DNA of 64,000 nucleotides, taken from positions 124,001 to 188,000 of the forward strand of contig URYL01000002.1 in assembly GCA_900552075.1 (NCBI GenBank), in the 5' to 3' direction. This document shows positions 31,621 through 40,231 of the stretch, piece after piece. Origin of the DNA: an uncultured Bacteroides sp. Its GTDB lineage: Bacteria > Bacteroidota > Bacteroidia > Bacteroidales > Bacteroidaceae. The position numbers and the translations under genes were made by a program. Each line of letters begins with the position of its first letter. The stretch's first letter is position 1. The notes under the pieces are model-generated. The model saw only the letters and a program-made list of their open reading frames with translations. It was not told the origin of the DNA and made no database searches.

Positions 31621-33042
31621 TTATTGCGCGGTTAATGCGATTTTGCCTACCGTGGTGATTTCGTCGGCTTCTACTTCCAGCCCTTTTACGGCTTCTCCTG
31701 TTTCCGGGTTGATTTTATAGAATGTAGGAGTGGCACCTTCTTCAGTGGTCAGTACTGGGATGTAAAAATACTTATTTTCCAGATAAGGCGAATTGCCGAA
31801 AGAAGAAATCAGGCTCTTGTCGGGCAGTCCTGTGATGCTAATTAATTTTTTTTCACTAGCCTTGAAGAGGACCAGTTCGTTTTTGGGTGCGTTGGTCCCC
31901 AAGGTGGTGACTTCTTCGATACCGCATCCGTAGTTGTTGAGCAGGAAGTAGTCACCGCCGACATGCCAGCAACGGAACAGCGGGTGTCCGGTAGCACCTT
32001 CCATGGTTTCCAGATTGCAGTAATACTCGTCGAAGTGGGTGCTTCCGGCCGGGATGCGGACCACTCCCGAAGGCAGTTTGCCTTGCACTTTGGCTTTCAG
32101 GTTGGCGTCGGCTGCCGGCTGGGTGGCCGTGCGTCCGTATCCCCCGGAAAATACATACAGGTTGCCGTCGTCGTCGCTCCAGATGGTCTGGTAATATTGG
32201 GAACGCATGCGTCCGCAGGCAAAACCGATTTTATCCGTCTGGGCAATGACAGGGGTTTCGTCGAAACTGCTGCCGCTGTAGATGGCAATGTAAGCGTTGT
32301 CCGGGTACTGGGTCGATGGGATTTGTCCGGCGGTGTATTTACCGCTGCCGGTTCCTCCGTCACCGGTGGCCACATAGTCCTGGCTCAGCACCTTGTCGGG
32401 CCAGGTGTTCACTCCGTAGTGGCTCATTCCCATCGGAATGATGGAAGTGTAAAGCTTTCCGTTGGCTTCTACGAATCCGGCCATGGTTACTTTCTCACCG
32501 TTGCCCAGATAATTTTCTGCCAGGATGTCTTTTTGATTGGTGCTGGTCGTACCGTTCTTGGCATTCAGGTAGTTGAACAGGAAGCCTTGGGCTGCATTGC
32601 CATTGCTGTCGGTCTGTTTGGTATTGCCGGTCGATACGGTAATCACGTTGTCGCCCCAGGTGCCGTAAGTCGTGAAGCGGTTGAAGGTATAGCTGTATTT
32701 CTTCTGGGGTACGTTGTTCGCATCCAGGTAATAGCAGCCTCCGGTGCCTTGCGAGCCGTCGTTGTATTTGATGCCGAAGAAATAATTCTGGTCATAGAAA
32801 ATCCAGTAGGAAATTTGTTCCTGAAACTCTTTTCCGTTGTTGAGCACTGAGATTTTTCCTTCATCCAGGCTTTCTGCCGTGAGCAGGTAGGAAGTTCCTC
32901 CGGCAGTGACCGGAATGACATAATTCCCTTTGAAGTTGTTGTGGCTCTGAAAGGTGGGGTCATTGTTTTCTTTTTGACACCCTGCGAACAGGCCTGCCAT
33001 GCAGAACATGCCTAGGCCCAGCATCCAGTTTTTTGTGGTCAT
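31621..33042 (-). CDS. xusB: DUF4374 siderophore-binding lipoprotein
   Basis: XusB-type proteins are outer-membrane lipoproteins with a seven-bladed propeller. They bind enterobactin-type siderophores made by other bacteria. The 473-residue protein has a signal ending in AGLFAGC and the DUF4374 pattern: NNFKGNYVIPVTAGGTSYLLTAESL, then repeated YIAIYSG, NLYVFSGGYGRT and YYCNLETMEGATGHPLF blades. It lies between the TonB receptor and the PepSY gene, in the order known for xusABC in Bacteroides thetaiotaomicron. Assignment rests on domain, order and lipobox; the siderophore specificity is not shown. Confidence 0.88.
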   Translation of the reverse strand: MTTKNWMLGLGMFCMAGLFAGCQKENNDPTFQSHNNFKGNYVIPVTAGGTSYLLTAESLDEGKISVLNNGKEFQEQISYWIFYDQNYFFGIKYNDGSQGTGGCYYLDANNVPQKKYSYTFNRFTTYGTWGDNVITVSTGNTKQTDSNGNAAQGFLFNYLNAKNGTTSTNQKDILAENYLGNGEKVTMAGFVEANGKLYTSIIPMGMSHYGVNTWPDKVLSQDYVATGDGGTGSGKYTAGQIPSTQYPDNAYIAIYSGSSFDETPVIAQTDKIGFACGRMRSQYYQTIWSDDDGNLYVFSGGYGRTATQPAADANLKAKVQGKLPSGVVRIPAGSTHFDEYYCNLETMEGATGHPLFRCWHVGGDYFLLNNYGCGIEEVTTLGTNAPKNELVLFKASEKKLISITGLPDKSLISSFGNSPYLENKYFYIPVLTTEEGATPTFYKINPETGEAVKGLEVEADEITTVGKIALTAQ

Positions 33043-33074
33043 ATACTTGTATTTTTATTGTGATAAATGATGAA

Positions 33075-35498
33075 TTAATTCCCAAAATATACCCGGAATT
33101 TTCCGTAGAAGGCCCGTCCGGCTTTTTGCAGGCTGAAGTTGTCGTACAGCTTTTCATCCGTGAGGTTCCGGCATTCCAGTGAGAGATTGTAGCGTCCGTT
33201 GCGGATGCTGTAGCTCAGGGACAGGTTGTGTGAAACCTGTTCCGGTACCCGGATTTTCGTAGAAGGATCACCGAACTTTTCCCAGTACAGGGGGAACTCA
33301 TGCTGGTAGAAGCAATCCCATCCTAATGTCAGGGTATTTCCCTTGGCAAACAGGTCGTGCCAGTAGAAATTGGCATCGAGGTTGGCATAACGGTAGGGCA
33401 GGTTCGGAATACGCTGCCCGTAGGTCAGGGCATTCTGTCCGCTGCTGGCCGCCCGTTTCTTTTCCTTGTCGCGGATGTCCAGGTTGTTGAAAGTGCCGCC
33501 CATGCTGAACCAGTTACTGTAGCTGTAGCGAAGGGATACATTGAATCCCTTGGTTTCTACCCGGCCATGGTTGGTATAGCTGCCGTAGCTGGTACCTCCT
33601 ACGGTAGAAAGGTCACGCTTGATGTAATCCTGTGTGTGGCGGTAAATCAGTCCTCCTTCTGCATACAGTCCGTGTTTGCCCCATTGCTTGGTGTAGCTGG
33701 CATTGAGATTCACGTTGTCACTGCGTTCCGGCTTCAGGTTGGCTTTTCCCGCTTCCAGGTCTCCGTCACCAAACAGTTCCTGGGTGCTGGGCATGCGCAG
33801 TGCCTTCTCGTACGACAGTTTCAGCTGGATAGCTTTCCCCAGGAAATATGTGCCGGCCGCTCCATATCCGAAGGAACGGACACTTTGTGACACCCGGGTG
33901 TTGTTTCCTACGCTGTTGTCGCTTATCTGTACCGTACCCTCACTGTAGGAACTGTAATGTTTTCCGAAGGCCGACAGGTTCCACTTTTCGGAAGGCATCA
34001 GGCGGTAGGAGAGACCGGCAATGTTTTTCCGGTTTTTGGTAGGGTCGTCAAAGTCCTCCAGCACCGAGTTCTTTTCGATGAGGCTCCGCCCCGTACGGCG
34101 GAAGGTACTGAACACGTTGTTGAACGTAAAAGAATGTATCTTGCCCAGTCGGTACACGGCCGTGAACGTGGCGTTCCAGTTGGTGTTTATCTGCTCGCTG
34201 AACTGGTGGTTCTGTTCTCCGGCGGTCGAGCGGGGGATGCGGTCGCCCAACCAGTTATATTTATACATGGCCGTATCCACATTGGTCGTCAGATTGTGGT
34301 TGTAGTTGGCCGTCACTGTCACATCCAGTCCTTTGGTGAAAAGGTTGCTTTTGCGGTACTCCACTGAAGGTACGACCGAGAATCCGTGACGGTGTTTCTG
34401 TCCGAACACGATTTCCTGGTACACGCCGTTTTGTATCTCTTTGTAGAAATGTGAATAGGCCACGTTGAACATCAATCGGTCGGCCCAGCTCTTGCCTGTC
34501 ACGCCGATTTTTCCGATGAACGCCTCGTTGTGGAAAGTATCGTTGAAACGCTTTACATGCTGGATGTGGCTTTCGTCGCCGATGGACGTATTGTTTTCGT
34601 GGTTGAACTCTTCCACCCAGTTGTCAATGTAGTAATTGTTATCCGAGTAGTTCTGGTATGCGTTGATTTCATACGTCAGTCCATTCTTGAAACTCTGTCC
34701 GAAATTGACATACGATTTATGCGTATTGAACGAACCATAGGAATACGAGGCATCCAGAAACCAGTTCCGCTTCTGTTTGTTGGTCACGATGTTGATGACA
34801 CCTCCCAAGGCATCGGTCCCGAAACCTACGGGTACCACTCCCTTGTACACCTCGATACGTTCGGCAAAGTTTACCGGAATGTTGTTCAGGTCGAATGCGG
34901 TTCCGGCTCCCTCCTGGGGTACGCCATCGATGAATACCTTCACGTGCTTGCCGCTGAAGCCGTCGAGCATCAATTGCATGTCCGAGCCTACGCCGCCTGA
35001 TTCGCGCAGCTTCATTCCTGGAAGTTTCTGGAGCGCTTCGCTCAGGTTTTTGGTTGAGTTTTGCAGTTCCTTGGTAGCTACGGCCACTGCATTGAAGGCC
35101 GAACGCTTGACGCGTCCCACTCCGTTGGAAACCACCACTACTTCGTCCAGTTCGGTGACGGAAGGCTTCAGCACTATGTTTTGTCGGCTGCGTCCGTCGG
35201 CAAGAATTTCCACTTCTTTCTCTGCCGTTTCGAAACCGATGGCCGAAACGATTAATGTATATTTTCCGGCGGGCGCTTTCAGGTGGTACAGGCCTTTTTC
35301 ATTGGTCGTACAACCGTATTGCGTACCTTTCAAGTACACAGTGGCAAAGTCGACAATGCTTTTGTCCGAAGAAAGTACTTTCCCCGACAACAAGGCACGG
35401 CCTTGGGCAGAGACTCCCACGCCGATACACCAGCACAATACAAAGAATACACCCCATTTTAAGTTTTCGCTTCCCCGCGAAAAAACTGAATTTCTCAT
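33075..35498 (-). CDS. xusA: TonB-dependent siderophore receptor
   Basis: This outer-membrane receptor probably imports a xenosiderophore such as ferric enterobactin or salmochelin. The 807-residue protein has a signal peptide (cleavage near GVSAQ), a carboxypeptidase-regulatory-like domain (LLSGKVLSSDKSIVDFATVYLKG), the TonB box region (ELDEVVVVSNG), a plug with ALGGVINIVTNK, and a barrel ending YGKFRVYFGN. It lacks the long SusC-type domain arrangement and has no SusD partner, as expected for a metal receptor. It is first in the operon, with a promoter at 35543-35573. Iron control by Fur is likely from the system's known biology, but I see no clear Fur box. Confidence 0.88.
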   Translation of the reverse strand: MRNSVFSRGSENLKWGVFFVLCWCIGVGVSAQGRALLSGKVLSSDKSIVDFATVYLKGTQYGCTTNEKGLYHLKAPAGKYTLIVSAIGFETAEKEVEILADGRSRQNIVLKPSVTELDEVVVVSNGVGRVKRSAFNAVAVATKELQNSTKNLSEALQKLPGMKLRESGGVGSDMQLMLDGFSGKHVKVFIDGVPQEGAGTAFDLNNIPVNFAERIEVYKGVVPVGFGTDALGGVINIVTNKQKRNWFLDASYSYGSFNTHKSYVNFGQSFKNGLTYEINAYQNYSDNNYYIDNWVEEFNHENNTSIGDESHIQHVKRFNDTFHNEAFIGKIGVTGKSWADRLMFNVAYSHFYKEIQNGVYQEIVFGQKHRHGFSVVPSVEYRKSNLFTKGLDVTVTANYNHNLTTNVDTAMYKYNWLGDRIPRSTAGEQNHQFSEQINTNWNATFTAVYRLGKIHSFTFNNVFSTFRRTGRSLIEKNSVLEDFDDPTKNRKNIAGLSYRLMPSEKWNLSAFGKHYSSYSEGTVQISDNSVGNNTRVSQSVRSFGYGAAGTYFLGKAIQLKLSYEKALRMPSTQELFGDGDLEAGKANLKPERSDNVNLNASYTKQWGKHGLYAEGGLIYRHTQDYIKRDLSTVGGTSYGSYTNHGRVETKGFNVSLRYSYSNWFSMGGTFNNLDIRDKEKKRAASSGQNALTYGQRIPNLPYRYANLDANFYWHDLFAKGNTLTLGWDCFYQHEFPLYWEKFGDPSTKIRVPEQVSHNLSLSYSIRNGRYNLSLECRNLTDEKLYDNFSLQKAGRAFYGKFRVYFGN

Positions 35499-35499
35499 T

Positions 35500-35663
35500 T
35501 ACTGTAATTCGTATTTGTTGTTTCGCACTAATTTTCTGCCTGCAAAATTAGCTTGGTTGTGCGGAGAAGGCAATCGCCAAAAGTGGGTAATTTAGACAGC
35601 GTATAAATACCTACTTATGGGTATTGCAGGTTTGCATATCCTGTGACAGAACGAATTACAGTA
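35500..35663. repeat. 12-bp inverted repeat framing the xusA promoter region
   Basis: TACTGTAATTCG at 35500-35511 and CGAATTACAGTA at 35652-35663 are perfect reverse complements 140 bp apart. They bracket the xusA promoter and an inner AATACC...GGTATT palindrome near 35606-35625. They could be paired operators or the ends of a small inserted element. No target duplication is seen. Confidence 0.45.
35543..35573 (-). promoter_or_regulatory. Promoter of xusABC
   Basis: The -7 box TAATTTTG (minus strand, 35543-35550) is preceded by TTGC (35570-35573) with a 19-bp spacer. The leader is about 40 nt. Confidence 0.6.
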
Positions 35664-35672
35664 GTGTGTACT

Positions 35673-36455
35673 TTATAAAATATGGAAATGTTGCAAGGCT
35701 TTCAGGATGCCGTCGTCATCAACAGAGGCAGTTACGTAGTCGGCTACCGCCTGAATGTGAGGAGCCGCATTCCTCATGGCTACCCCCAGACCTACGTGCT
35801 TCAGCATCGGGATGTCGTTACCCCCGTCTCCGAAAGCCATCGTGTCTTGCAGGTCGATGTTGTAGTAAGCCAGCATCTGGTCGATGCCGTGGCTTTTGCT
35901 GTTTCCCCGGGCAATGATGTCGGCAAAGAGCGGATGCCAGCGCATCGGTTCGCAGTGCGTAAGTACGGTGCCGAAAATCTCTTCGTCCTTTTCTTCCGGG
36001 AAGTAGCCCATGATTTGCAGGATTTCCTTGTCTCTGGCTGTTTCAATGGGGAGGATTTCCGGAATGCCGATGTGGATGAGTCGGGCAATCTCACGGACCG
36101 CCTCATTTTCGTGGGTCAGGAACCAGGTATTGTCGTGCACAAAGACGAAAGGCATTTCCGGATGAGTGTGCTGGTAGCGGATGAGGCGCTCGATGTCCTC
36201 CTGCGGCACACAGCCTTTGTAGATGTCCTGCCCGTCGGCAGTGAAACAGTAGGCTCCGTTCAGGGTGACGTATCCGTCGAAGTCGAGGTCGCCCACGGCC
36301 TCCATCATTAACGATTTGGGGCGTCCGGTGGCAATGAATACCTTGAGGCCTTTTTCTCTTAAATGTTGCAAGGCCTTGCGGGTGGAGGCAGGTACGGTGT
36401 GGGTCTGGAAAGAAACCAGTGTGCCGTCGATGTCAAAGAATATCGCTTTTATCAT
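35673..36455 (-). CDS. HAD-superfamily Cof-type phosphatase
   Basis: The 260-residue cytoplasmic protein is a HAD phosphatase of the Cof (class IIB) type. Motif I is FFDIDGTLVSF with the nucleophile and acid Asp, motif II the Thr in IATGRPKSL, motif III the Lys in RGNSKSHGIDQML, and motif IV MAFGDGGNDIPML with the metal-binding Asp. The cap domain lies between motifs II and III. Such enzymes dephosphorylate sugar phosphates or cofactors such as flavin and PLP; the substrate cannot be told here. It has its own -7 box at 36481-36488 and is divergent from proB. Confidence 0.92.
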   Translation of the reverse strand: MIKAIFFDIDGTLVSFQTHTVPASTRKALQHLREKGLKVFIATGRPKSLMMEAVGDLDFDGYVTLNGAYCFTADGQDIYKGCVPQEDIERLIRYQHTHPEMPFVFVHDNTWFLTHENEAVREIARLIHIGIPEILPIETARDKEILQIMGYFPEEKDEEIFGTVLTHCEPMRWHPLFADIIARGNSKSHGIDQMLAYYNIDLQDTMAFGDGGNDIPMLKHVGLGVAMRNAAPHIQAVADYVTASVDDDGILKALQHFHIL

Positions 36456-36480
36456 TAGTCTTGTGCATTAAAAATCCGTG

Positions 36481-36488
36481 CAAAGATA
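36481..36488 (-). promoter_or_regulatory. -7 box of the HAD phosphatase gene
   Basis: TATCTTTG on the minus strand, 25 nt upstream of the start. No clear -33 element. Confidence 0.5.
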
Positions 36489-36596
36489 AGGAATAAACGA
36501 CAGAGAAGGTACACAGGTCGTTCTATAATCGAGGCTGGATACCTATTTTCTTTTTTCAATCTCCGGTGCGATAATGCATAAGGGGATGGCCGTTTT

Positions 36597-36687
36597 CTAC
36601 GTTTCCTGTGGCGGAACCCTATGTTTCCCGCCCGTAAACCCTACGTTTCCGCTTTGGAAAACCTACGTTTCCCGGTGCGGAAACGTA
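36597..36687 (-). repeat. Array C: four 22-bp units with an AAACRTA core, minus orientation
   Basis: TAYGTTTCC starts at 36598, 36620, 36642 and 36664, exactly 22 bp apart. Read on the minus strand, each is GGAAACRTA followed by a GTTTTCC-like half, for example AAACGTAGGTTTTCC. A GGAAACGTA at 36679-36687 closes the array as an inverted copy. The minus-strand end unit runs into TAGAAAACG, like the end unit of array B. It lies in the divergent gap between the HAD gene and proB; the rest of that 444-bp gap holds only their promoters. Confidence 0.8.
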
Positions 36688-36794
36688 AAGGAATCAGAGA
36701 AAGATTGGTATTTACGGGCTTGCGTTTTTTCCAACCGGTGGGCAGGGGGGGAGACAACCTTTCACACGAATATCCTTTTAGGGTGATAAATTGT

Positions 36795-36824
36795 TTTGTT
36801 TATCCGATGTATTTATTACATTTG
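36795..36824 (+). promoter_or_regulatory. Promoter of proB
   Basis: TTTG at 36795-36798 and TACATTTG at 36817-36824, with an 18-bp spacer. The leader is about 70 nt. Confidence 0.6.
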
Positions 36825-36899
36825 CTGCGCAAAGTAAAGAAAATAATGAGTGTTTGAAAGTAATTTCAGAAAAACACTTTTGTAGAGATAGAAAGAATC

Positions 36900-37991
36900 A
36901 TGGAAAACAGAACTTATCAATATAAACGGATTGCCGTAAAGATAGGTAGTAATGTGCTGACCCGTCGGGACGGTACATTGGATGTGACCCGTATGTCGGC
37001 TTTGGTCGACCAGGTGGCCGAACTGCACAAGGCCGGAGTGGAAGTGGTATTGGTGTCATCCGGAGCGGTGGCTTCCGGAAGAAGCGAGCTGAAACCGTTG
37101 AAAAAGCTGGACAGTGTGGACCAGCGGCAACTCTTTTCTGCCGTGGGACAGGCCAAACTGATTAACCGGTATTACGAACTGTTCCGCGAACACGGCATTA
37201 CCGTGGGGCAGGTGCTGACTACCAAGGAGAGCTTTTCTACCCGTCGCCACTACCTGAACCAGCGCAACTGCATGCGGGTGATGCTGGAGAACGGGGTGAT
37301 TCCCATTGTAAACGAGAATGACACGATTTCCGTCACCGAACTGATGTTTACCGACAACGATGAGCTTTCGGGCATGATTGCCTCGATGATGGACATGCAG
37401 GCACTGATTATTCTCAGTAACATCGACGGCATCTACAACGGCTCTCCTTCGCAGCCGGGCACTTCGGTCATCCGTACCGTGGAGCGGGGGAAAGATCTTT
37501 CCGACTACATCCAGACCGAGAAATCCGGTTTCGGCAGAGGAGGCATGCTCACCAAGAGTACCATTGCCCGCAAGGTGGCCGATGAAGGCATTACGGTAAT
37601 TATAGCCAACGGAAAGAAAGAGAATATCCTGCTCGATTTGTTGTGCCGTCCTGACACGACGGTGTGTACGCGTTTCCTCCCCGCTCCGGCAGAGGTGTCG
37701 AGCGTCAAGAAATGGATTGCCCACAGTGAAGGTTTTGCCAAAGGTGAGCTACACCTGAACCGACAGGCGGTGGAGGCTGTCAGGGGTAGCAAGGCGACCA
37801 GCATCCTTCCGGTAGGGGTGACGCGGGTGGCCGGTGATTTTGAGAAAGACGACATCGTGCGTATTATGGACGAACAGGGACAGCAAATCGGGGTAGGCCG
37901 TGTGTCGGCCGATTCTGGCGAGGCCGTATTGCTGGTTGGCCGTCACGGACAGAAACCGCTGGTACACTATGACTATCTTTATCTGGAGTGA
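36900..37991 (+). CDS. proB: Glutamate 5-kinase
   Basis: ProB phosphorylates glutamate to gamma-glutamyl phosphate, the first and feedback-regulated step of proline synthesis. The 363-residue protein has an amino-acid-kinase domain (KIGSNVLT, LVSSGAVASGR, FTDNDELSGMIASMM, GRGGMLTKSTIARKVADEG) and a C-terminal PUA domain (ATSILPVGVTRVAGDFEKDDIVRIMD). The PUA domain is thought to take part in feedback control. The length fits ProB with PUA. proA is not adjacent: a convergent oxidoreductase follows 13 nt after the stop. Array C lies upstream in the divergent gap. Confidence 0.97.
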   Translation: MENRTYQYKRIAVKIGSNVLTRRDGTLDVTRMSALVDQVAELHKAGVEVVLVSSGAVASGRSELKPLKKLDSVDQRQLFSAVGQAKLINRYYELFREHGITVGQVLTTKESFSTRRHYLNQRNCMRVMLENGVIPIVNENDTISVTELMFTDNDELSGMIASMMDMQALIILSNIDGIYNGSPSQPGTSVIRTVERGKDLSDYIQTEKSGFGRGGMLTKSTIARKVADEGITVIIANGKKENILLDLLCRPDTTVCTRFLPAPAEVSSVKKWIAHSEGFAKGELHLNRQAVEAVRGSKATSILPVGVTRVAGDFEKDDIVRIMDEQGQQIGVGRVSADSGEAVLLVGRHGQKPLVHYDYLYLE

Positions 37992-38004
37992 GGTTGAATC
38001 GTCC

Positions 38005-39141
38005 TCATTCCATGGCAACGGTTCTGTGCTCGGCGATGGACTGGATGGATAACGGAGTGATGGAAGTCCAAAGCGCCAGGTCGCGCAGGTCGGCCGGGTA
38101 AGCGAGTTCCTGTTTCAGGTCCGCTTCCAGCGCCTTGAGCATGATGTAGTCCATGCCCTCGTGGTGTGTGTCCAGACGGAGCGCTTCTTCTCCCCAGCGT
38201 TTCCAGTACGTATGTGCATATTGTTGCAGGTAAGGTGTATCCGGCTCCCAGGTTTCGTGTGGACTCCTGCCTTCCAGGTAGATGCGTCGCAGTTCCCCCT
38301 GCCAGATACCCTTGGTGCCTTGTACCTCCAGGTCGAGGCTTCGTGGACGCGGCAAGGTCGTGTCGTGGGTGAGCGAGATGAGTACGCCGGAAGCCGTTTC
38401 CAGCTGTGTCAAGACGATGTCTCCTTGAGCAACCGCCAGCTGTTCGTCTCCTCCCAGTTCCCGGATACGCTGGTGCAGTCCGGCTGCTTTAGAAGAAAAG
38501 GAAGTCAGGCAAACCAGCCGGTCTTTGCGGGGAATGCCGGCGATGAGGCAGAGTGGAGCCAGCCCGTGGGTCGGATAGAGGTCCCCATTTTCTTGCAGGT
38601 AAAACTTGCTTCGCCAGATGCTCTCCGTCTTTTTCCGGTTGCCCATATTTCCCTTGTCGTCCAGCAGGAGGTTGCGCAGGTCGTGACGGTAGCCGCCGCG
38701 CAGGTGTACGATTTCCCCCAACGCCCCTTCCCGGACCAGGTTGTACATGGCCAGTACTTCTTGCCGGAAAAGTGTGTTCTCCAGCGGAAAAACCTTTTTC
38801 CCGCAGGCATCGGCAGCCTCCAGGAGAGGCTGGTATTCGTGCAGGTAGAGTCCTCCTTTGATTTCAAGCGCTACATGGCAACCGGCTTTCAGGCAATACA
38901 AGGCATGCGTCACATGCAGTTGCCAGGGCGAGGCAATGAACACCAGTTGCGGGGCATGCGTGGCAATCATCCGTTGGTAATCGTCGCCTCCCCGGTGGTA
39001 GCAAGGCACGCCATACACTTCTTCCCGTGCTTCCGGGTCGGCAATGGCGGTAATCTGGAAATAAGGAATGTGACGGCAGAGAGCCAGCAGTTGCTTGCCG
39101 CGGTATCCCATGCCGATATAAGCGATTTTGAGCGTTTCCAT
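38005..39141 (-). CDS. Gfo/Idh/MocA-family oxidoreductase
   Basis: The 378-residue protein has an N-terminal NAD(P)-binding Rossmann fold (KIAYIGMGYRGKQLLAL, then VFIASPWQLH) and the family EIKGG segment, which replaces the usual E-K-P motif. It also has a C-terminal beta-sheet domain. Family members oxidise or reduce sugars and cyclitols; GH109 and some aldose reductases belong here. There is no Tat or secretory signal, so it is cytoplasmic. The substrate is unknown. It converges on proB and lies about 30 nt downstream of the next gene on the same strand, so the two may be cotranscribed. Confidence 0.85.
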   Translation of the reverse strand: METLKIAYIGMGYRGKQLLALCRHIPYFQITAIADPEAREEVYGVPCYHRGGDDYQRMIATHAPQLVFIASPWQLHVTHALYCLKAGCHVALEIKGGLYLHEYQPLLEAADACGKKVFPLENTLFRQEVLAMYNLVREGALGEIVHLRGGYRHDLRNLLLDDKGNMGNRKKTESIWRSKFYLQENGDLYPTHGLAPLCLIAGIPRKDRLVCLTSFSSKAAGLHQRIRELGGDEQLAVAQGDIVLTQLETASGVLISLTHDTTLPRPRSLDLEVQGTKGIWQGELRRIYLEGRSPHETWEPDTPYLQQYAHTYWKRWGEEALRLDTHHEGMDYIMLKALEADLKQELAYPADLRDLALWTSITPLSIQSIAEHRTVAME

Positions 39142-39172
39142 CGATTGAAAGGTTAGGTAGGGTGAATACGGG

Positions 39173-39562
39173 TCAGTGTCTGGACTCCAGAAACTGGATG
39201 AGCAGTTCGCGAGGCAGGGAGTAAGTCTTTCCGTGCGCTTGTACGTATTTCAACAGGGCCACTCCTTCTTGTTGCAGGCGGGCTTTGGGTACGATGTCTT
39301 TCGTGTCTTCCGCCATTTTCAGCATCATCATGGCAGCCAGTTCTATTTTTTCGATTCCGTCTTTGTCTTCGTGGTATTGGTCAAGCAGTTCTTCACATTC
39401 CATTTGTGCCAATTGTTCGGGTGTCACTCCCAGTATTTGCCGGGCTGTGCTTTCATATTCTTCCCAGTCCGTTTGGCTGATGCGTTTCCGGCGGAGCAGC
39501 AGGTTCGCGATGGCGGCGAAGATTTCCTGAATCATGCGTATGAGATAATCTTGTCGAATCAT
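39173..39562 (-). CDS. Small helical protein, DUF6483-like
   Basis: The 129-residue product starts MIRQDYLIRMIQEIFAAIAN, like the DUF6483 family as I recall it, and is almost all helix. A charged middle (QMECEELLDQYHEDKDGIEKIELAAMMMLKMAEDTKD) suggests a TPR-like or coiled-coil fold. There is no signal peptide, membrane segment or catalytic motif. The function is unknown. It is the first gene of a short minus-strand pair with the oxidoreductase, and is divergent from the XRE-cupin regulator. A GAACTTTG near-box at 39582-39589 may be its -7 element. Confidence 0.7.
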   Translation of the reverse strand: MIRQDYLIRMIQEIFAAIANLLLRRKRISQTDWEEYESTARQILGVTPEQLAQMECEELLDQYHEDKDGIEKIELAAMMMLKMAEDTKDIVPKARLQQEGVALLKYVQAHGKTYSLPRELLIQFLESRH

Positions 39563-39623
39563 GGTTTTTAGATTTTCGGTTGCAAAGTTCGAAATATTTT
39601 TCTTGCTTTTTCATAATCTTTCG

Positions 39624-39631
39624 TAATTTTG
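39624..39631 (+). promoter_or_regulatory. -7 box of the XRE-cupin gene
   Basis: TAATTTTG, with TTG at 39603-39605 as a weak -33 (18-bp spacer). It overlaps an in-frame ORF start at 39629 and so rules it out in favour of ATG 39656. Confidence 0.6.
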
Positions 39632-39655
39632 AGCGAAGAACTAAAAAATCGAACT

Positions 39656-40210
39656 ATGGACGAGCAAATAAGACAAATAGGGGAACGCATCCGTGGGTTG
39701 CGCGATGCCTTGGAACTGAGTGTGGAAGAAATGGCCGACCGCTGCGGGCTGCGGGTAGAACAGTATCGTGAGATTGAGTCGGGAGAGTTTGACATTGCCG
39801 TCAGCACCTTGCAGCAAATTGCGCGGAAATTTGACATTCCGTTGGATGTGCTGATGTTCGGGGAAGAGCCCAAGATGAATTCTTATTTTCTGACCCGTTG
39901 GGGAACCGGCATCTCGGTAGAGCGTACAAAAGCCTACAAATATCAGGCACTGGCTTCTGGTTTTCGGAACCGCAAGGCCGATCCTTTTCTGGTAACCGTG
40001 GAGCCGAAGCCGGAAGATACACCTATTTATTATAATACCCACTACGGGCAGGAGTTCAACATGGTGTTGGAGGGCCGGATGCTGCTCAGCATTAATGGGA
40101 GAGACCTGATTCTGGAACAGGGCGACAGCCTTTATTTTGATTCTTCTCTTCCGCATGGTATGAAAGCCCTTGATGGAAAGGCCGTGAAATTCCTGGCAAT
40201 TGTAATGTAG
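39656..40210 (+). CDS. XRE-family regulator with a C-terminal cupin
   Basis: The 184-residue protein has an N-terminal lambda-repressor-like HTH (QIGERIRGLRDALELSVEEMADRCGLRVEQYREIESG) and a C-terminal cupin (EFNMVLEGRMLLSINGRDLILEQGDSLYFDSSLPHGMKAL), whose His may bind a ligand or metal. This domain pair is a typical small-molecule-responsive regulator. ATG 39656 was chosen because the promoter box covers the upstream start. The acyl-CoA synthetase starts 22 nt after its stop, so the regulator probably controls that enzyme in one operon. Confidence 0.93.
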   Translation: MDEQIRQIGERIRGLRDALELSVEEMADRCGLRVEQYREIESGEFDIAVSTLQQIARKFDIPLDVLMFGEEPKMNSYFLTRWGTGISVERTKAYKYQALASGFRNRKADPFLVTVEPKPEDTPIYYNTHYGQEFNMVLEGRMLLSINGRDLILEQGDSLYFDSSLPHGMKALDGKAVKFLAIVM

Positions 40211-40231
40211 AAATTAAGATTGAAAAGATAT

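Noticed and set aside
32000..32850. Long plus-strand open frame within the xusB gene
   Set aside because: Antisense to a DUF4374 gene with clear lipobox and domain; the frame is a by-product of G+C-rich codon use.
34777..35595. 272-codon plus-strand frame over xusA
   Set aside because: Antisense shadow of the receptor gene, with low-complexity Ser/Thr/Pro content and no motif.
36574..36857. Two short frames through array C
   Set aside because: They translate the repeat units and have no upstream signal; the array is non-coding.
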